DNA of 64,000 bases from Paenibacillus cookii (GTDB lineage Bacteria; Bacillota; Bacilli; Paenibacillales; Paenibacillaceae), in NCBI RefSeq assembly GCF_018333375.1, contig NZ_BORW01000008.1:1-64000 (forward strand), written 5' to 3'. Of this stretch, positions 31,333 through 40,335 are shown in pieces (within the stretch, counting starts at the first letter, position 1; each line of letters opens with the position of its first letter). The notes beneath the pieces are model-generated. The model ran no database searches. It was not told the DNA's origin and saw only the letters and a list, made by a program, of their open reading frames with translations. The position numbers and the translations under genes are program-made.

Positions 31333-32862
31333 TTACTGGCTGCTCATCTTTTTATGATACGCTTCCGTCATTTCATCCGCCACCTGCTTCAAGGTCGGGT
31401 CGTTGCGCAGCTGCTCGATGAATTTGTCGTAGTTTTCGATGGTGTCCTTGCCGATGATGACCTTGGTGCGCATGTCGCTCACTTTTTTCGAAATTTCCGG
31501 ATAGTATTTGTTGTAAGCCTCGGAGTACAGCTCGCTGCCGGGGTTCGGCGTTTTGATTTTTTTGCGTTCATTCACGATTTCGACGTTCCGGTTGTACACA
31601 TCGTCCGGCATGCCGACCGCGCCGATGGACATGTCGTCGCTGATCAGGTGGATCAGGTTGTTCATGTTGCCGTCGCCCAGATGGTCTTTTTCGCTTTGCG
31701 GCGTCGGAATTTTCCGGCCGTTCTGCACCGTGTAATGCACGCCTTCGATGCCGTAGGTCGCCAGCTCGTTGCCTTCTTTGCCGTAAGCATAGTCGAAAAA
31801 CCCGAGAATTTTTTTCACTTTCGCTTCAGGCACCTTTTTCGGAATCAGGTACACCCCGTAATACGGCGTGCCGGACGGCGTGTATTTTTCCCCGCCGGCG
31901 TTTTCCAGGTACGTGATCGGCATATAGTCGGCCGTCGGCACGACCTCGCGGATTTTGGAGCCCGTCACCCACGCATGGTTCATCGATTGGGAGGTGCCGC
32001 CCGCATTGCCGCCGCGGATCAGGTCCACCGTCTGGGAATATTTCATGATGGCAAAATCTTTCGGGAACAGCCCCGCGTCAAACGTTTTTTTCAGCCACAA
32101 TACCGCATCGCGGGAGGCGTCTTCCGTGATGACGGGAACGAGTTTGTCGTCTTTCAGCTTCCATTGCCCTTGCGTTCCGTTGAACACGCCGTACACGAAG
32201 CCCATCGTGTCCGGGTTCGCCGCATACGGCACTTCGTCCGCCTGTCCGTTGCCGTTCGGATCCTTTTCCTTGAATGCCTTCAGCACCTCGAACAACTGGT
32301 CCATGTTCGTCGGCGTTTGCAGCCCGAGCTTATCCATCCAGTCCTTGCGAAGAATCGGGAAGGCACCCCCGCCATAGCTCGGGTAGTAGCGCGGAATGAC
32401 GTAGTTTTTGCCGTCCACCTTGGATGCGGTCCACATCTCGGCTAGGTTGGAAGCGCTCAGATTCGGATAATCCTTGATGTAAGGCGTCAAATCCCAGAAG
32501 ACCCCTTGCTTGATCATTTTCTGCAGCTGCGGGTTGATCAGCGACTCTACGAACGTCACCTCGGGCAGGTCGCCGGAGGCGAGCATGACGTTGATTTTTT
32601 CCTCCGACGTGGACGGGGACAGCCAGGTGATGTCGAGCTTGGTGCTGGTGCGCTTCTCGAATTCCTTCCAGATCGGGTTGGTATTGTCGATAAATTCGGT
32701 GGCGTAATTCAGCGTCTGCATCTGGATCGGCGTCGGCCCGTCCCCCTCTTTCGATGCCCCTTTGGAGCCGCCGCATGCCGTCAGCAGCACGCTCGCGCCG
32801 AGCGCGACCAGCATGGATTTGAGCAGCATCTTTTTCTGTACCTTTGTTCCGGATGGACTCAT
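31333..32862 (-). CDS. Oligosaccharide ABC solute-binding lipoprotein
   Basis: A 509-residue binding protein of the LplA/YtcQ class: signal peptide and lipobox VLLTACGGS (Cys about residue 30), then the extracellular two-lobed domain. AAAGGAGG precedes ATG 32862. It is the last gene of a three-gene minus-strand operon behind two permeases. No ATPase is encoded, so it would use a shared MsmX-type ATPase elsewhere. No hydrolase accompanies it, leaving the sugar unknown (rhamnogalacturonan- or xylan-type sugars are typical for the class). Confidence 0.87.
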   Translation of the reverse strand: MSPSGTKVQKKMLLKSMLVALGASVLLTACGGSKGASKEGDGPTPIQMQTLNYATEFIDNTNPIWKEFEKRTSTKLDITWLSPSTSEEKINVMLASGDLPEVTFVESLINPQLQKMIKQGVFWDLTPYIKDYPNLSASNLAEMWTASKVDGKNYVIPRYYPSYGGGAFPILRKDWMDKLGLQTPTNMDQLFEVLKAFKEKDPNGNGQADEVPYAANPDTMGFVYGVFNGTQGQWKLKDDKLVPVITEDASRDAVLWLKKTFDAGLFPKDFAIMKYSQTVDLIRGGNAGGTSQSMNHAWVTGSKIREVVPTADYMPITYLENAGGEKYTPSGTPYYGVYLIPKKVPEAKVKKILGFFDYAYGKEGNELATYGIEGVHYTVQNGRKIPTPQSEKDHLGDGNMNNLIHLISDDMSIGAVGMPDDVYNRNVEIVNERKKIKTPNPGSELYSEAYNKYYPEISKKVSDMRTKVIIGKDTIENYDKFIEQLRNDPTLKQVADEMTEAYHKKMSSQ

Positions 32863-32898
32863 TTCATAACCTCCTTTGATTTGGCAAACCTGTATGCC

Positions 32899-33789
32899 TC
32901 ATTCCTTCACGGAGCCGACCATGGCGCCTGTCGCAAAATGCTTCTGAAGGAACGGATACACGAGCATGATGGGAATGGTGGCGATGACGACCGCGGCCAT
33001 TTTGAGCGTTTCCGTCGGCAGCTGCCGGTTCATTTGCAGGGACACGTTTTGTTCGCCGCCGCCCATGGTGGTCGGATCGACGAGCATGTTTTGCAGCAGC
33101 ACCTGCAGCGGCCATTTCGACTGCTGGTTGATGAACATGATGCCGTTAAAATACGTGTTCCAATAGCCGACCGCAAAAAACAGGCCGAAGGCGACGATGG
33201 CGGGCAGCGACAGCGGGATGATGATCCGCCAGAAGACGCTGATTTCGGTGCAGCCGTCGATGCGTGCGGCTTCGTCCAGGCTGTCCGGGATGCCGTCGAA
33301 AAAACCTTTCATGAGCAGCACGTACCAGCCGCTGGTAAGCGAAGGCAAAATCAGGGACCAGACGCTGTCGATCAGGCCCAGATTCCGCACGATCAAGTAG
33401 ACCGGGACAAGCCCGGGCGTGAATAAAAAGGTCAGCAGGATCATGAACATCATCGTTTTGCGGAAGCGCAGGCGCCGGCAGGAGATGGCGTAAGCGAGCC
33501 CTCCCGTCACAAGCAGGCTGAGAGCGGTGCCGACCGTGGCCAGAAACACGCTGACCATCAACGAATTGACGAACAAGCCGTTGCCAAGCAAATATTTATA
33601 GGCATCCAGCGACCATTGATGCGGCCACAGGATCAAGTCCCGGGTGTAATACTCCGTCGAATCGGTAAACGAAAGCACGATGGTGTAATAGATCGGGAAA
33701 ACCATGGCCAGGCTGAACAAAATCAGGAGTCCGCCGTTAGCGCAGGCAAACAGCCGGTCTTTCCAGGATGAATTGACTTCCATGATCAT
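32899..33789 (-). CDS. Carbohydrate ABC permease, YtcP-like
   Basis: A 296-residue permease with six transmembrane helices and the EAA loop DEAARIDGCTEISVFWRIIIPLSLP, which contacts the ATPase. AGGAGAG precedes the ATG. It lies 34 bases after the other permease gene and 36 before the binding-protein gene. Confidence 0.88.
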   Translation of the reverse strand: MIMEVNSSWKDRLFACANGGLLILFSLAMVFPIYYTIVLSFTDSTEYYTRDLILWPHQWSLDAYKYLLGNGLFVNSLMVSVFLATVGTALSLLVTGGLAYAISCRRLRFRKTMMFMILLTFLFTPGLVPVYLIVRNLGLIDSVWSLILPSLTSGWYVLLMKGFFDGIPDSLDEAARIDGCTEISVFWRIIIPLSLPAIVAFGLFFAVGYWNTYFNGIMFINQQSKWPLQVLLQNMLVDPTTMGGGEQNVSLQMNRQLPTETLKMAAVVIATIPIMLVYPFLQKHFATGAMVGSVKE

Positions 33790-33823
33790 CGGCTATACTC
33801 TCCTTTCGGTGGGGGCTATTGCG

Positions 33824-34774
33824 TTAATACAGGCTTTCCTGGCCGAAACGTTTGGCGGCCCTGTTCGCGCCGACGACCAAGATGACGCCCACGATCGATT
33901 TGAAGAGGCCGATGGCGGTGCTGTAGCTGAATTCCCCTTGCCGGATGCCGACGCGGTATACGTACGTATCGAATACTTCGGCGACCTCTGTGACGGCGGC
34001 GTTCATCATCAGGTAGACCTGCTCGAAGCCCGTGTCCATGATCGTTCCGAGCCGTAAAATAAGCAGAATCATGATGACGTTCCGCATCGCGGGCAGCGTA
34101 ATATGCCACATCCGCCGGAAACGCCCGGCTCCGTCGATGACGGCCGCTTCATATTGTTGCGGATCGACGCCGGCAATGGCGGCGAGGAAAATGATCGTGC
34201 CCCAGCCGACCTCTTTCCAGATGGACTGCGCCGTCAGCATGCCCCAAAACAGCTTCGGATTCGATAAAATATCGACCGTATCTTTGTCCAGCGCCGTCAG
34301 CAGCTTGTTGAACAGCCCTTCGGACTGGGAGAACATCAGATAGGTCAGGCCGTAAATCAGCACCCACGACAGAAAGTGCGGGATATAGATGAGCGACTGC
34401 ACGGTCCGTTTCATCAGCTGATGGCGAACCTCGTTCAGCATCAGGGCGAGGATGATCGGCGCCGGGAAAAAGAAGACCAGATTCATCAAGCTGATCCCGA
34501 GCGTGTTGCGCAGCAGCATCCAGAAGTCCGGGTTCGAGAAAAACCGGGTAAAATGCTCGAATCCGACCCATGGACTTCCGGCGATCCCCAGGTAAGGGGA
34601 GTAGTCCTGAAAACCGATGACCAGGTTGGTGATCGGAATATATTTGAAAATAACGAAAAACAAAATGCCCGGCAGAGCCAGCACGTACAAATACCGGTCC
34701 CGTTTCAGGTCGGGCCATAACGGCCGCTTGGGTTCCCGCAGCTTGGCTTCGGGCTTGGATGATCGCTTCCGCAT
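33824..34774 (-). CDS. Carbohydrate ABC permease, LplB-like
   Basis: A 316-residue permease. A basic N-terminus (KPLWPDLKRDRYLYVLALPG-like opening) leads into six helices with the EAA-type loop YEAAVIDGAGRFRRMWHITLP. The long upstream frame to 34969 is not supported; ATG 34774 follows GCGAGGT and matches where LplB proteins start. It is the first gene of the importer operon. In the 385-bp divergent region up to 35159 I see a weak minus-strand promoter (TTGCCG 34877-34872, TACATT 34854-34849, spacer 17) and no gene. Confidence 0.87.
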   Translation of the reverse strand: MRKRSSKPEAKLREPKRPLWPDLKRDRYLYVLALPGILFFVIFKYIPITNLVIGFQDYSPYLGIAGSPWVGFEHFTRFFSNPDFWMLLRNTLGISLMNLVFFFPAPIILALMLNEVRHQLMKRTVQSLIYIPHFLSWVLIYGLTYLMFSQSEGLFNKLLTALDKDTVDILSNPKLFWGMLTAQSIWKEVGWGTIIFLAAIAGVDPQQYEAAVIDGAGRFRRMWHITLPAMRNVIMILLILRLGTIMDTGFEQVYLMMNAAVTEVAEVFDTYVYRVGIRQGEFSYSTAIGLFKSIVGVILVVGANRAAKRFGQESLY

Positions 34775-35159
34775 CTGCTTACCTCGCTTTCTTTTGTCTG
34801 TGGAAATTTGGTCCGATCGGGCTTGGAAATCGCGCATGCCATAAGCACAATGTAGAGGCTCGCGGCATTTCCGGCAATTTGATTTTATTTTCGGGCAACG
34901 GCGGCGGGGTTTTTTATGCCTTTGCGGCCGGGCTTTCGTGGCTTCGGTTCGAGCCTGAAGGCGAGGCACTCCCCGTTATCCGTTTCATGGCGTTGCACTT
35001 TTTTGCCCCGAAGGGATTGGCCCCGGCATCCGGCGAAATGGCATGATTTTTCGCGTTGTAAGCCTTTTCATGTGAGCCTCGTTTCGTTATGATGGATGAT
35101 ACAACACGCCGTTCGCGAGTTATGGCTTATTTCGAACAGTACCGTCAGGAGTGAGGGAT

Positions 35160-37499
35160 TTGGGGAAGGAATGGACAAGGAAATTGGCTTCAAAAGGAAT
35201 CATGTATTGGAAAACCATTGCGCTGGCCATCATGCTCACCTGCGTTCCCATTTCGATCGTAAGTTTTATCAACTGGCATGTCGGCAACCAGTACCTGATC
35301 CGGCAGCACCAACAGAACAACGAGCAGCTGCTGAAGGATACGGCGCGGCAAATCGATGAGCAATTTTCCCAGCTTGTCCAATATGCCGTACACATGATGT
35401 CGAACCCTATACTGAAACCGTCCCTGGCCGACACGAACTTCGTGGACCAGTTCGAAAAAACGCAGGAGCTCAGCGATACGCTTTATTTTATCGAAAACGG
35501 CGATCCGCTGGTTGACCAAGCTTATCTGTATGTGGCCAAGCAGAACAAGATCATGCAGCCTATGCTTGGTTTGCGCCCTTTGGATGATCCGGCGGATGCG
35601 GCCGCCTGGAAAAGGATCATGTCGTCCGACCAAAGCATTTTTTGGACGAATGCGCTGCCCCGCCCGTACAATAAAGGGAAACCGACGCATGCCATCGTCA
35701 TGAAGCTGCCCTTCAACAGCCAGCAATCCTACGGGGCGCTTGTGTTGTACGTCAACCCGGCCAAAGTGCACCTGAACGCCAATTCCGAGCAGGTCGCTTT
35801 TGTCCTCGACGGGGAGGATACGCTGGTCGGGCAATCCGACGCAAGCAAACAGTATCCGGAGGTCATGCCGCGCATTCTGGAGAAGTTGCGCACCGTCAAA
35901 CGTACCTACGACACGCAGATGCATTTTCAGCTCCCGGTAAAAAACGACAAGCTGCTTGTGAGCGTGTTATCCTTTGAAAAAATGGGCGGCATTTGGACCT
36001 TCGTCTCGGGTACGCCGTCGTCGGCCGTTACGGCGCCTACGGGACCGTACCGGCATGTCGTGGTCGTGTATTGGATCGGCTCCCTGTTCGTGGCGCTGGC
36101 CCTCAGCTGGTTCGCCTCCAACCGGATCTACAGGCCCATCCGCAAAATCGTCGATTTGTTCAAGGAAGGCAAGCCGGAGCCGGCTTTGGCGAACGACGAG
36201 CTGAAATACATCGAGGAAAAATGGAAGCAGTACCGGTCCGTCAACGAGACGCTGCAGAGCAACCTGAACCAGTCCATTCCGAAGGTGCGGGAAGCGCTCA
36301 TCAACCAGTTTGTGACGGGCCAGGCGGCCCATCTGACGGAAGCCGAAATCATCGAAAAGCTGCAGGCGCTGCAGCTGGATCTGACGGAACATCGCTTTTT
36401 TATCGTGGTATGCCGCCTTCATTCCCTGACGCTGGGACGCGGCCAGCTAACGGGGAAGGACGTGCAGCTGCTGACTTACGCCGCCATCAACCTGCTGCAT
36501 GAAATGTCCGAGCGGACCGGCTCGTACGTGCATACCCTGGATTTTATGGACGGCTCGTTTGCGGTCATTTCATGCGTGCCGGCCGCCGGGCCGGGGAATG
36601 ATCTGAAGCCGACGCTGATGCAGCTCGGCAGCGACATGCTGGATACCCTTCGGGACGTGCTGAGCATGCCGGCCACGATCGTCGTGAACGGGCCTGCGGC
36701 GGCCTGGCGCGACGTGCCCTATTTGCTGGAACAGGCCAGAAGGGCGCTGAGCTACCGCACCTTTACGTCCGACAGCCAGCTGCTTGAAGCCGGGGCGGTG
36801 CTGGAGAAAGCCAACGTGGAGGTCGAATTTCCTTTCGAGCTGGAGCAGGAGTTTACGCATACGCTGAACCTGGGACTGGAAAAAGAGGCGGAGGATATTT
36901 TGATCCGGTTCGTCGAAGCGCTGCAGAAGGACGGGGCGCCGGAATGGGTCGTGCATCAAGGCCTGATGCGGCTGAAAAACAGCCTGTTCCGTTCGATGCT
37001 GCAATCGAACCATAACCCTTACGCCATCTGTGACGGGATCAAACTGCAGGAGGAGCTGGAGGCGCTCCGGGACGCCAATGCGTGCATCCAGTGGTTCCGG
37101 GAAAACATGATCCGGCCCTACATCGAGGTGTTGAACCGGAGTTATCATCCGTTCATGAAGGGCATCGTGGACCAAATCATCGCGACGATCCATGAAAATT
37201 ACATGGCCGAGCTTTCGCTGGAAACGTTCGCCATGGAAGCAGGGGTCAGCGTGTCCCAGCTCAGCAAGGCGTTCCGTCAAATGACGGGATCGAACTACAT
37301 CGACTATTTGACTTCCCTCAAAATGAACCACTGCAAAAAGCTGCTCGTTTCGACCGACATGAAAATCAGCGATATCGCCCGGGCGGTCGGCTACCAGCCG
37401 CCTTACTTCAACCGGATGTTCAAGAAGCTGGAGGGAATGACGCCGGGACAATACCGGGACCAGTTCAGTCCTGCGATGCAGGAAAAGAAGGAAGCGTGA
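35160..37499 (+). CDS. Membrane-bound AraC-family regulator
   Basis: About 779 residues. One transmembrane helix near residues 15-40, an extracellular Cache-like sensor (about 40-295), a second helix (about 300-320, VVVVYWIGSLFVALALSWF), a cytoplasmic linker, and a C-terminal AraC pair of helix-turn-helices (YMAELSLETFAMEAGVSVSQ... and ISDIARAVGYQPPYFNRMFK). This is the YesS-type one-component activator: ligand sensed outside, DNA bound inside. AGGAG at 35147-35151 favours TTG 35160 over GTG 35151. It diverges from the importer operon, its likely target. Confidence 0.87.
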   Translation: MGKEWTRKLASKGIMYWKTIALAIMLTCVPISIVSFINWHVGNQYLIRQHQQNNEQLLKDTARQIDEQFSQLVQYAVHMMSNPILKPSLADTNFVDQFEKTQELSDTLYFIENGDPLVDQAYLYVAKQNKIMQPMLGLRPLDDPADAAAWKRIMSSDQSIFWTNALPRPYNKGKPTHAIVMKLPFNSQQSYGALVLYVNPAKVHLNANSEQVAFVLDGEDTLVGQSDASKQYPEVMPRILEKLRTVKRTYDTQMHFQLPVKNDKLLVSVLSFEKMGGIWTFVSGTPSSAVTAPTGPYRHVVVVYWIGSLFVALALSWFASNRIYRPIRKIVDLFKEGKPEPALANDELKYIEEKWKQYRSVNETLQSNLNQSIPKVREALINQFVTGQAAHLTEAEIIEKLQALQLDLTEHRFFIVVCRLHSLTLGRGQLTGKDVQLLTYAAINLLHEMSERTGSYVHTLDFMDGSFAVISCVPAAGPGNDLKPTLMQLGSDMLDTLRDVLSMPATIVVNGPAAAWRDVPYLLEQARRALSYRTFTSDSQLLEAGAVLEKANVEVEFPFELEQEFTHTLNLGLEKEAEDILIRFVEALQKDGAPEWVVHQGLMRLKNSLFRSMLQSNHNPYAICDGIKLQEELEALRDANACIQWFRENMIRPYIEVLNRSYHPFMKGIVDQIIATIHENYMAELSLETFAMEAGVSVSQLSKAFRQMTGSNYIDYLTSLKMNHCKKLLVSTDMKISDIARAVGYQPPYFNRMFKKLEGMTPGQYRDQFSPAMQEKKEA

Positions 37500-37659
37500 A
37501 AAATGGACGGCCCCGCGTTTTTTCATGGGCGGACGGTTGACGGGGAGAAAAAACTGAAGCTGAGGGATGCCTCAGGGATGAATGGAGGGAACCGGCCATC
37601 TGGCCGTGCCCCAAGAAGTCAGTAGCGTCAAAATTAAAACCGGAGCAGGAATTTAGATA

Positions 37660-37791
37660 TTACCTATTGGAGATAACGGCGCCCGTCTTGCCTGGTTTAG
37701 AGAAGCAGCTAAAGAGGGATGGGAAGGTTATCGACGATTTGTTTGCAATCGTCGCCCGTCAAATCTTTGGATCATAGGAGTGGGGGAGTAA
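37660..37791 (+). pseudogene. Possible ORF remnant
   Basis: A 40-codon stretch in frame with stop 37789-37791 (GARLAWFREAAKEGWEGYRR, ending LWIIGVGE) reads like protein but has no start: a stop lies just upstream at about 37650. No family recognised. The rest of 37500-37660 is featureless apart from short inverted repeats. Confidence 0.25.
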
Positions 37792-37794
37792 CCT

Positions 37795-37872
37795 GTGAGA
37801 GAAAAAAGTGAGCTACGGAAGCTTATTGAGCAGGAAAGAAAAGCGCTGAATGAGATGGTCAAACGTACTTAG
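37795..37872 (+). CDS. Very short Spo0E-like peptide
   Basis: GTG 37795 with GGGGGAG upstream opens 25 codons reading ELRKLIEQERKALNEMVKR, similar to the helical signature of Spo0E-type Asp phosphatases, which dephosphorylate Spo0A. Those proteins are normally 50 residues or more, so this is truncated or a chance match. Confidence 0.35.
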   Translation: MREKSELRKLIEQERKALNEMVKRT

Positions 37873-37913
37873 CACATTTTCCCTTTTGGTGGGTATGATG
37901 TTGATTTTAATGA

Positions 37914-37937
37914 TATAATAATGTCAGAATAATGTCA
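37914..37937 (+). promoter_or_regulatory. Promoter and direct-repeat operator of the toxin-antitoxin module
   Basis: TATAAT (37914-37919) overlaps the first of two direct repeats AATAATGTCA (37917-37926 and 37928-37937), 11 bp apart, one helical turn. This is a likely autoregulatory site for the antitoxin or toxin-antitoxin complex. No good -35 is visible. Confidence 0.55.
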
Positions 37938-37958
37938 TTTGGAGAAGGGAAGTGCAAA

Positions 37959-38231
37959 ATGAACATTAAACCCTCAACCACAATCCGGCAGGATTATAAT
38001 GGTTTCTCAAAATATTGTCATGAACTCGATGAACCGGTTATTTTAACACGAAATGGCGAAGCTGATCTTGTTGTTATGAGCCATGAGGCTTATCGCCGGA
38101 TGGAAGCACGGATTAAATTACAATCAAAGCTTTTGATTGCTGAGAAACAGGTAACCGAAGGGGAAGCATTACTCGATCACGACCAGGTTATTTCAAGAAT
38201 CCGGAGGAAGATCGATGCAGCAAAGGAATAG
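37959..38231 (+). CDS. Phd/YefM-type antitoxin
   Basis: A 90-residue protein. The N-terminal DNA-binding and dimerisation part (IKPSTTIRQDYNGFSKYCHE, then EPVILTRNGEADLVVMSHEAYRRME) is classical Phd/YefM; the C-terminal tail would wrap the toxin. ATG 37959 follows GAAGGGAAG. It overlaps the toxin gene by 17 bases, as usual for these pairs, so that antitoxin is made first. Confidence 0.9.
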   Translation: MNIKPSTTIRQDYNGFSKYCHELDEPVILTRNGEADLVVMSHEAYRRMEARIKLQSKLLIAEKQVTEGEALLDHDQVISRIRRKIDAAKE

Positions 38232-38544
38232 GGTGCAATATGCTCCGGCTGCGGTTGATGATATGGATGAAATTTTTTCATTCATATCCCAGGACAATGT
38301 TTCAGCTGCAGAAAATTTGTTGCAAAAAATAGACGATCAAATTTTAAATCTTGCGGAGTTCCCTTATATGGGGTCCGTCTTGTCGGAAGATGATTTTCCC
38401 TTACTGCAACGAGGTTACCGGTTCATTGTCGTGCACCCTTATTTAGTGTTTTATCGGGTAATTGAAGATACGGTGATTATTCATCGGCTTTTACATGGGC
38501 GACGGGATTATCTTCGTGAGTTATTTGGTCCTTCATTAAAATAA
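38215..38544 (+). CDS. ParE/RelE-superfamily toxin
   Basis: A 109-residue toxin with the RelE/ParE fold: YAPAAVDDMDEIFSFI helix, YPYMGS-like loop, YRFIVVHPYLVFYRV strands and VIIHRLLHGRRDY end. It belongs to the ParE side more than to ribosome-dependent RelE, so the target may be gyrase, though this is not certain. It pairs with the overlapping antitoxin. The module stands in a scrap-rich accessory region. Confidence 0.88.
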   Translation: MQQRNRVQYAPAAVDDMDEIFSFISQDNVSAAENLLQKIDDQILNLAEFPYMGSVLSEDDFPLLQRGYRFIVVHPYLVFYRVIEDTVIIHRLLHGRRDYLRELFGPSLK

Positions 38545-38552
38545 AGCAACCC

Positions 38553-38596
38553 AAAGAAGCCATGGGCAGGATATGCGCCCATTCGGCTTCTTTTTA
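38553..38596 (+). terminator. Terminator after the toxin gene
   Basis: GAAGCC with inner GGGC pairs with GCCC and GGCTTC, then TTTTT at 38591-38595. Confidence 0.8.
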
Positions 38597-38690
38597 TGTT
38601 GGTTCGGTTCTTGAATTCGAAGACTGGGATTTTGGTTTTAATTATAGAAAAAGAGAGCGCTGCATTAACTTGAAAAAAGTGGAGGTAAAT

Positions 38691-38873
38691 ATGGCGGGAG
38701 AACAGAGAAAGGAACGAAGCGATAAGAAAAAAGCGATTGCTCCATACATAAGTGCAGCTGCTGATGAACAAGTAGCTCGGATTGGTTATGTTTGTGATAT
38801 GCCGTTAAAAACGATCGGTGAGATGTTGGCGAAGAAAAAGTCTGAAATGGATATACAGTCAGCTCTTCTGTAG
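38691..38873 (+). CDS. Small protein of unknown function
   Basis: Sixty residues: lysine-rich start (MAGEQRKERSDKKKAIAPYI) then VARIGYVCDMPLKTIGEMLA, suggesting a short helical, perhaps DNA-binding, protein of phage or plasmid origin. GTGGAGG lies 5 bases before the ATG, a strong ribosome site. It may be truncated at its 3' end by the rearranged DNA that follows. Confidence 0.5.
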   Translation: MAGEQRKERSDKKKAIAPYISAAADEQVARIGYVCDMPLKTIGEMLAKKKSEMDIQSALL

Positions 38874-39190
38874 AATTTAATTTTTGAGTTAAGTTAATAT
38901 CAATATCAGAAGGAGTCGTTAACGACTCTTCAGTAATATTCAATTTTGAATCCAAAGGAACCCCATTCCTATTAGGCTCCGCTAATAAATTTGCTGTCTC
39001 GGCCAATTTCTGCCGAAGGCTTTCGGCTTTTTCGGCATCAGCCTGGTGGGCTTTTTCGTCGGCGCGGCGATCGTCGGCATCGCTTTCGGGATCGTCACGT
39101 CGCGCAGCCTCGTGCGCCGGATTCGAAAAATATTGACCTCGGGTTTACCGTCTCGATCGTGTTTGATTTTGCGGACGCCAACTGCTTTTA
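38865..39190. pseudogene. Mosaic of gene fragments
   Basis: On the minus strand an AT-rich frame (39006 to about 38865) gives plausible protein without a start in context. On the plus strand, from about 39005, a frame encodes FGFFGISLVGFFVGAAIVGI with a basic tail (SRSLVRRIRK), the end of a membrane protein whose beginning is absent. Neither looks complete. The composition switches from AT-rich to GC-rich near 39000, marking a junction. Confidence 0.4.
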
Positions 39191-39223
39191 ATGGTCAGAA
39201 GAAAACATTTTTGGAGGTGCGGT

Positions 39224-40246
39224 ATGCGGGTTGGCATCATCGGAGGAGGTTTCGGCCTGAGGATTCAGGCACCATTGATCCGGCTTCATCCGGACATGGA
39301 GGTCGCAGCCGTCAGCACCATGATGAGGCATGAGCTCCCGGACGAATGGGCGGGATGGAAACAAGCTCCGGTACATTATAAAGACTGGACAGAAATGCTG
39401 GATCGGGAGGAACTCGAACTTCTGGTGGTCAGTTCCCTTCCTTCGGATCACTTCCGAATGGTGAAGCGAGCGATTGAACAAGGGTTGCCCGTCATTTGCG
39501 AAAAACCTTTTGCGATGAACAGCCATGAATCGGGGAAGCTGCTGGAGATGGCAACGAAAAGCCGGGCCAAGGTCGTCGTTGATTTTGAATGGCGGTACCT
39601 GCCTGTGCGGCAGAAGGTAAAGGAGCTAATCACCAACGGTGCCATCGGGCAGATCCTTCATTTCGAATACCACATATCGAGCCCGCAATATGCAAGGCTG
39701 CTGACCGCCCCAAGGGGCTGGATGGGGGAAAAAAGCAAGTTCGGAGGCATGCTCGGTGCCGTCGGCTCGCATATGATCGATTGCTTGCGGTGGCTTGCGC
39801 AGGATGAAATCGAGATCGTCCACGGAACCGTGCATACTCATGTCCCTCAGGGGGCCGGAGAAAAAAGGGATGCAGACGATGCTTTTTTCGTTCACGGCAT
39901 GATGAGCAGCGGATTCACGTTTTCGATTCAATTATTGTCCGGGGTTCATCATGGTTTCGGGTCCCAGCTCAAAATATTCGGAAACAAGGGTTCGATCACG
40001 TTAACGGATGATCGGGTTCTTCGATTCGGGGAAGCGGGAGGTCAGCTTACCGAAATCGGCCTGCCGGCGCCAAAAGAAGCTCCTTCCGTTATTTCGGCGG
40101 AAGCTCAAGCCTATTACCCGGCATTTTATCCGTTTATAGACAACGTATATCGTTATATCAAGTTCGGCCAACCCGATGCGGATTTGCCTCTGATCGAAGA
40201 TGGGCACCGGAATCAAACCGCGCTGGATCGAATCTTAGGTTCGTAA
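39224..40246 (+). CDS. Gfo/Idh/MocA-family oxidoreductase
   Basis: A 340-residue NAD(P)-dependent sugar or inositol dehydrogenase-like enzyme. The Rossmann start is VGIIGGGFGLRIQAP, and ICEKPFAMN gives the conserved EKP motif; the C-terminal alpha/beta domain follows (GGMLGAVGSHMIDCLRWL). ATG 39224 is used because GGAGG lies 6 bases upstream; the frame to 39191 is excess. It is followed after about 90 bases by a LacI regulator in the same direction. The substrate is unknown. Confidence 0.87.
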   Translation: MRVGIIGGGFGLRIQAPLIRLHPDMEVAAVSTMMRHELPDEWAGWKQAPVHYKDWTEMLDREELELLVVSSLPSDHFRMVKRAIEQGLPVICEKPFAMNSHESGKLLEMATKSRAKVVVDFEWRYLPVRQKVKELITNGAIGQILHFEYHISSPQYARLLTAPRGWMGEKSKFGGMLGAVGSHMIDCLRWLAQDEIEIVHGTVHTHVPQGAGEKRDADDAFFVHGMMSSGFTFSIQLLSGVHHGFGSQLKIFGNKGSITLTDDRVLRFGEAGGQLTEIGLPAPKEAPSVISAEAQAYYPAFYPFIDNVYRYIKFGQPDADLPLIEDGHRNQTALDRILGS

Positions 40247-40335
40247 CCCGATCCGGTTTATCCCTTTGCGTTCCTTTGTTATAATAAAATGAATAAAAAA
40301 TGCAAACAGTCGTTGCTAGCGGGGGGAGTTATACG

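Noticed and set aside
34759..35046. 95-codon ORF in the importer/AraC divergent region
   Set aside because: Overlaps the permease start, has no ribosome site and no recognisable protein pattern; the region is more likely regulatory.
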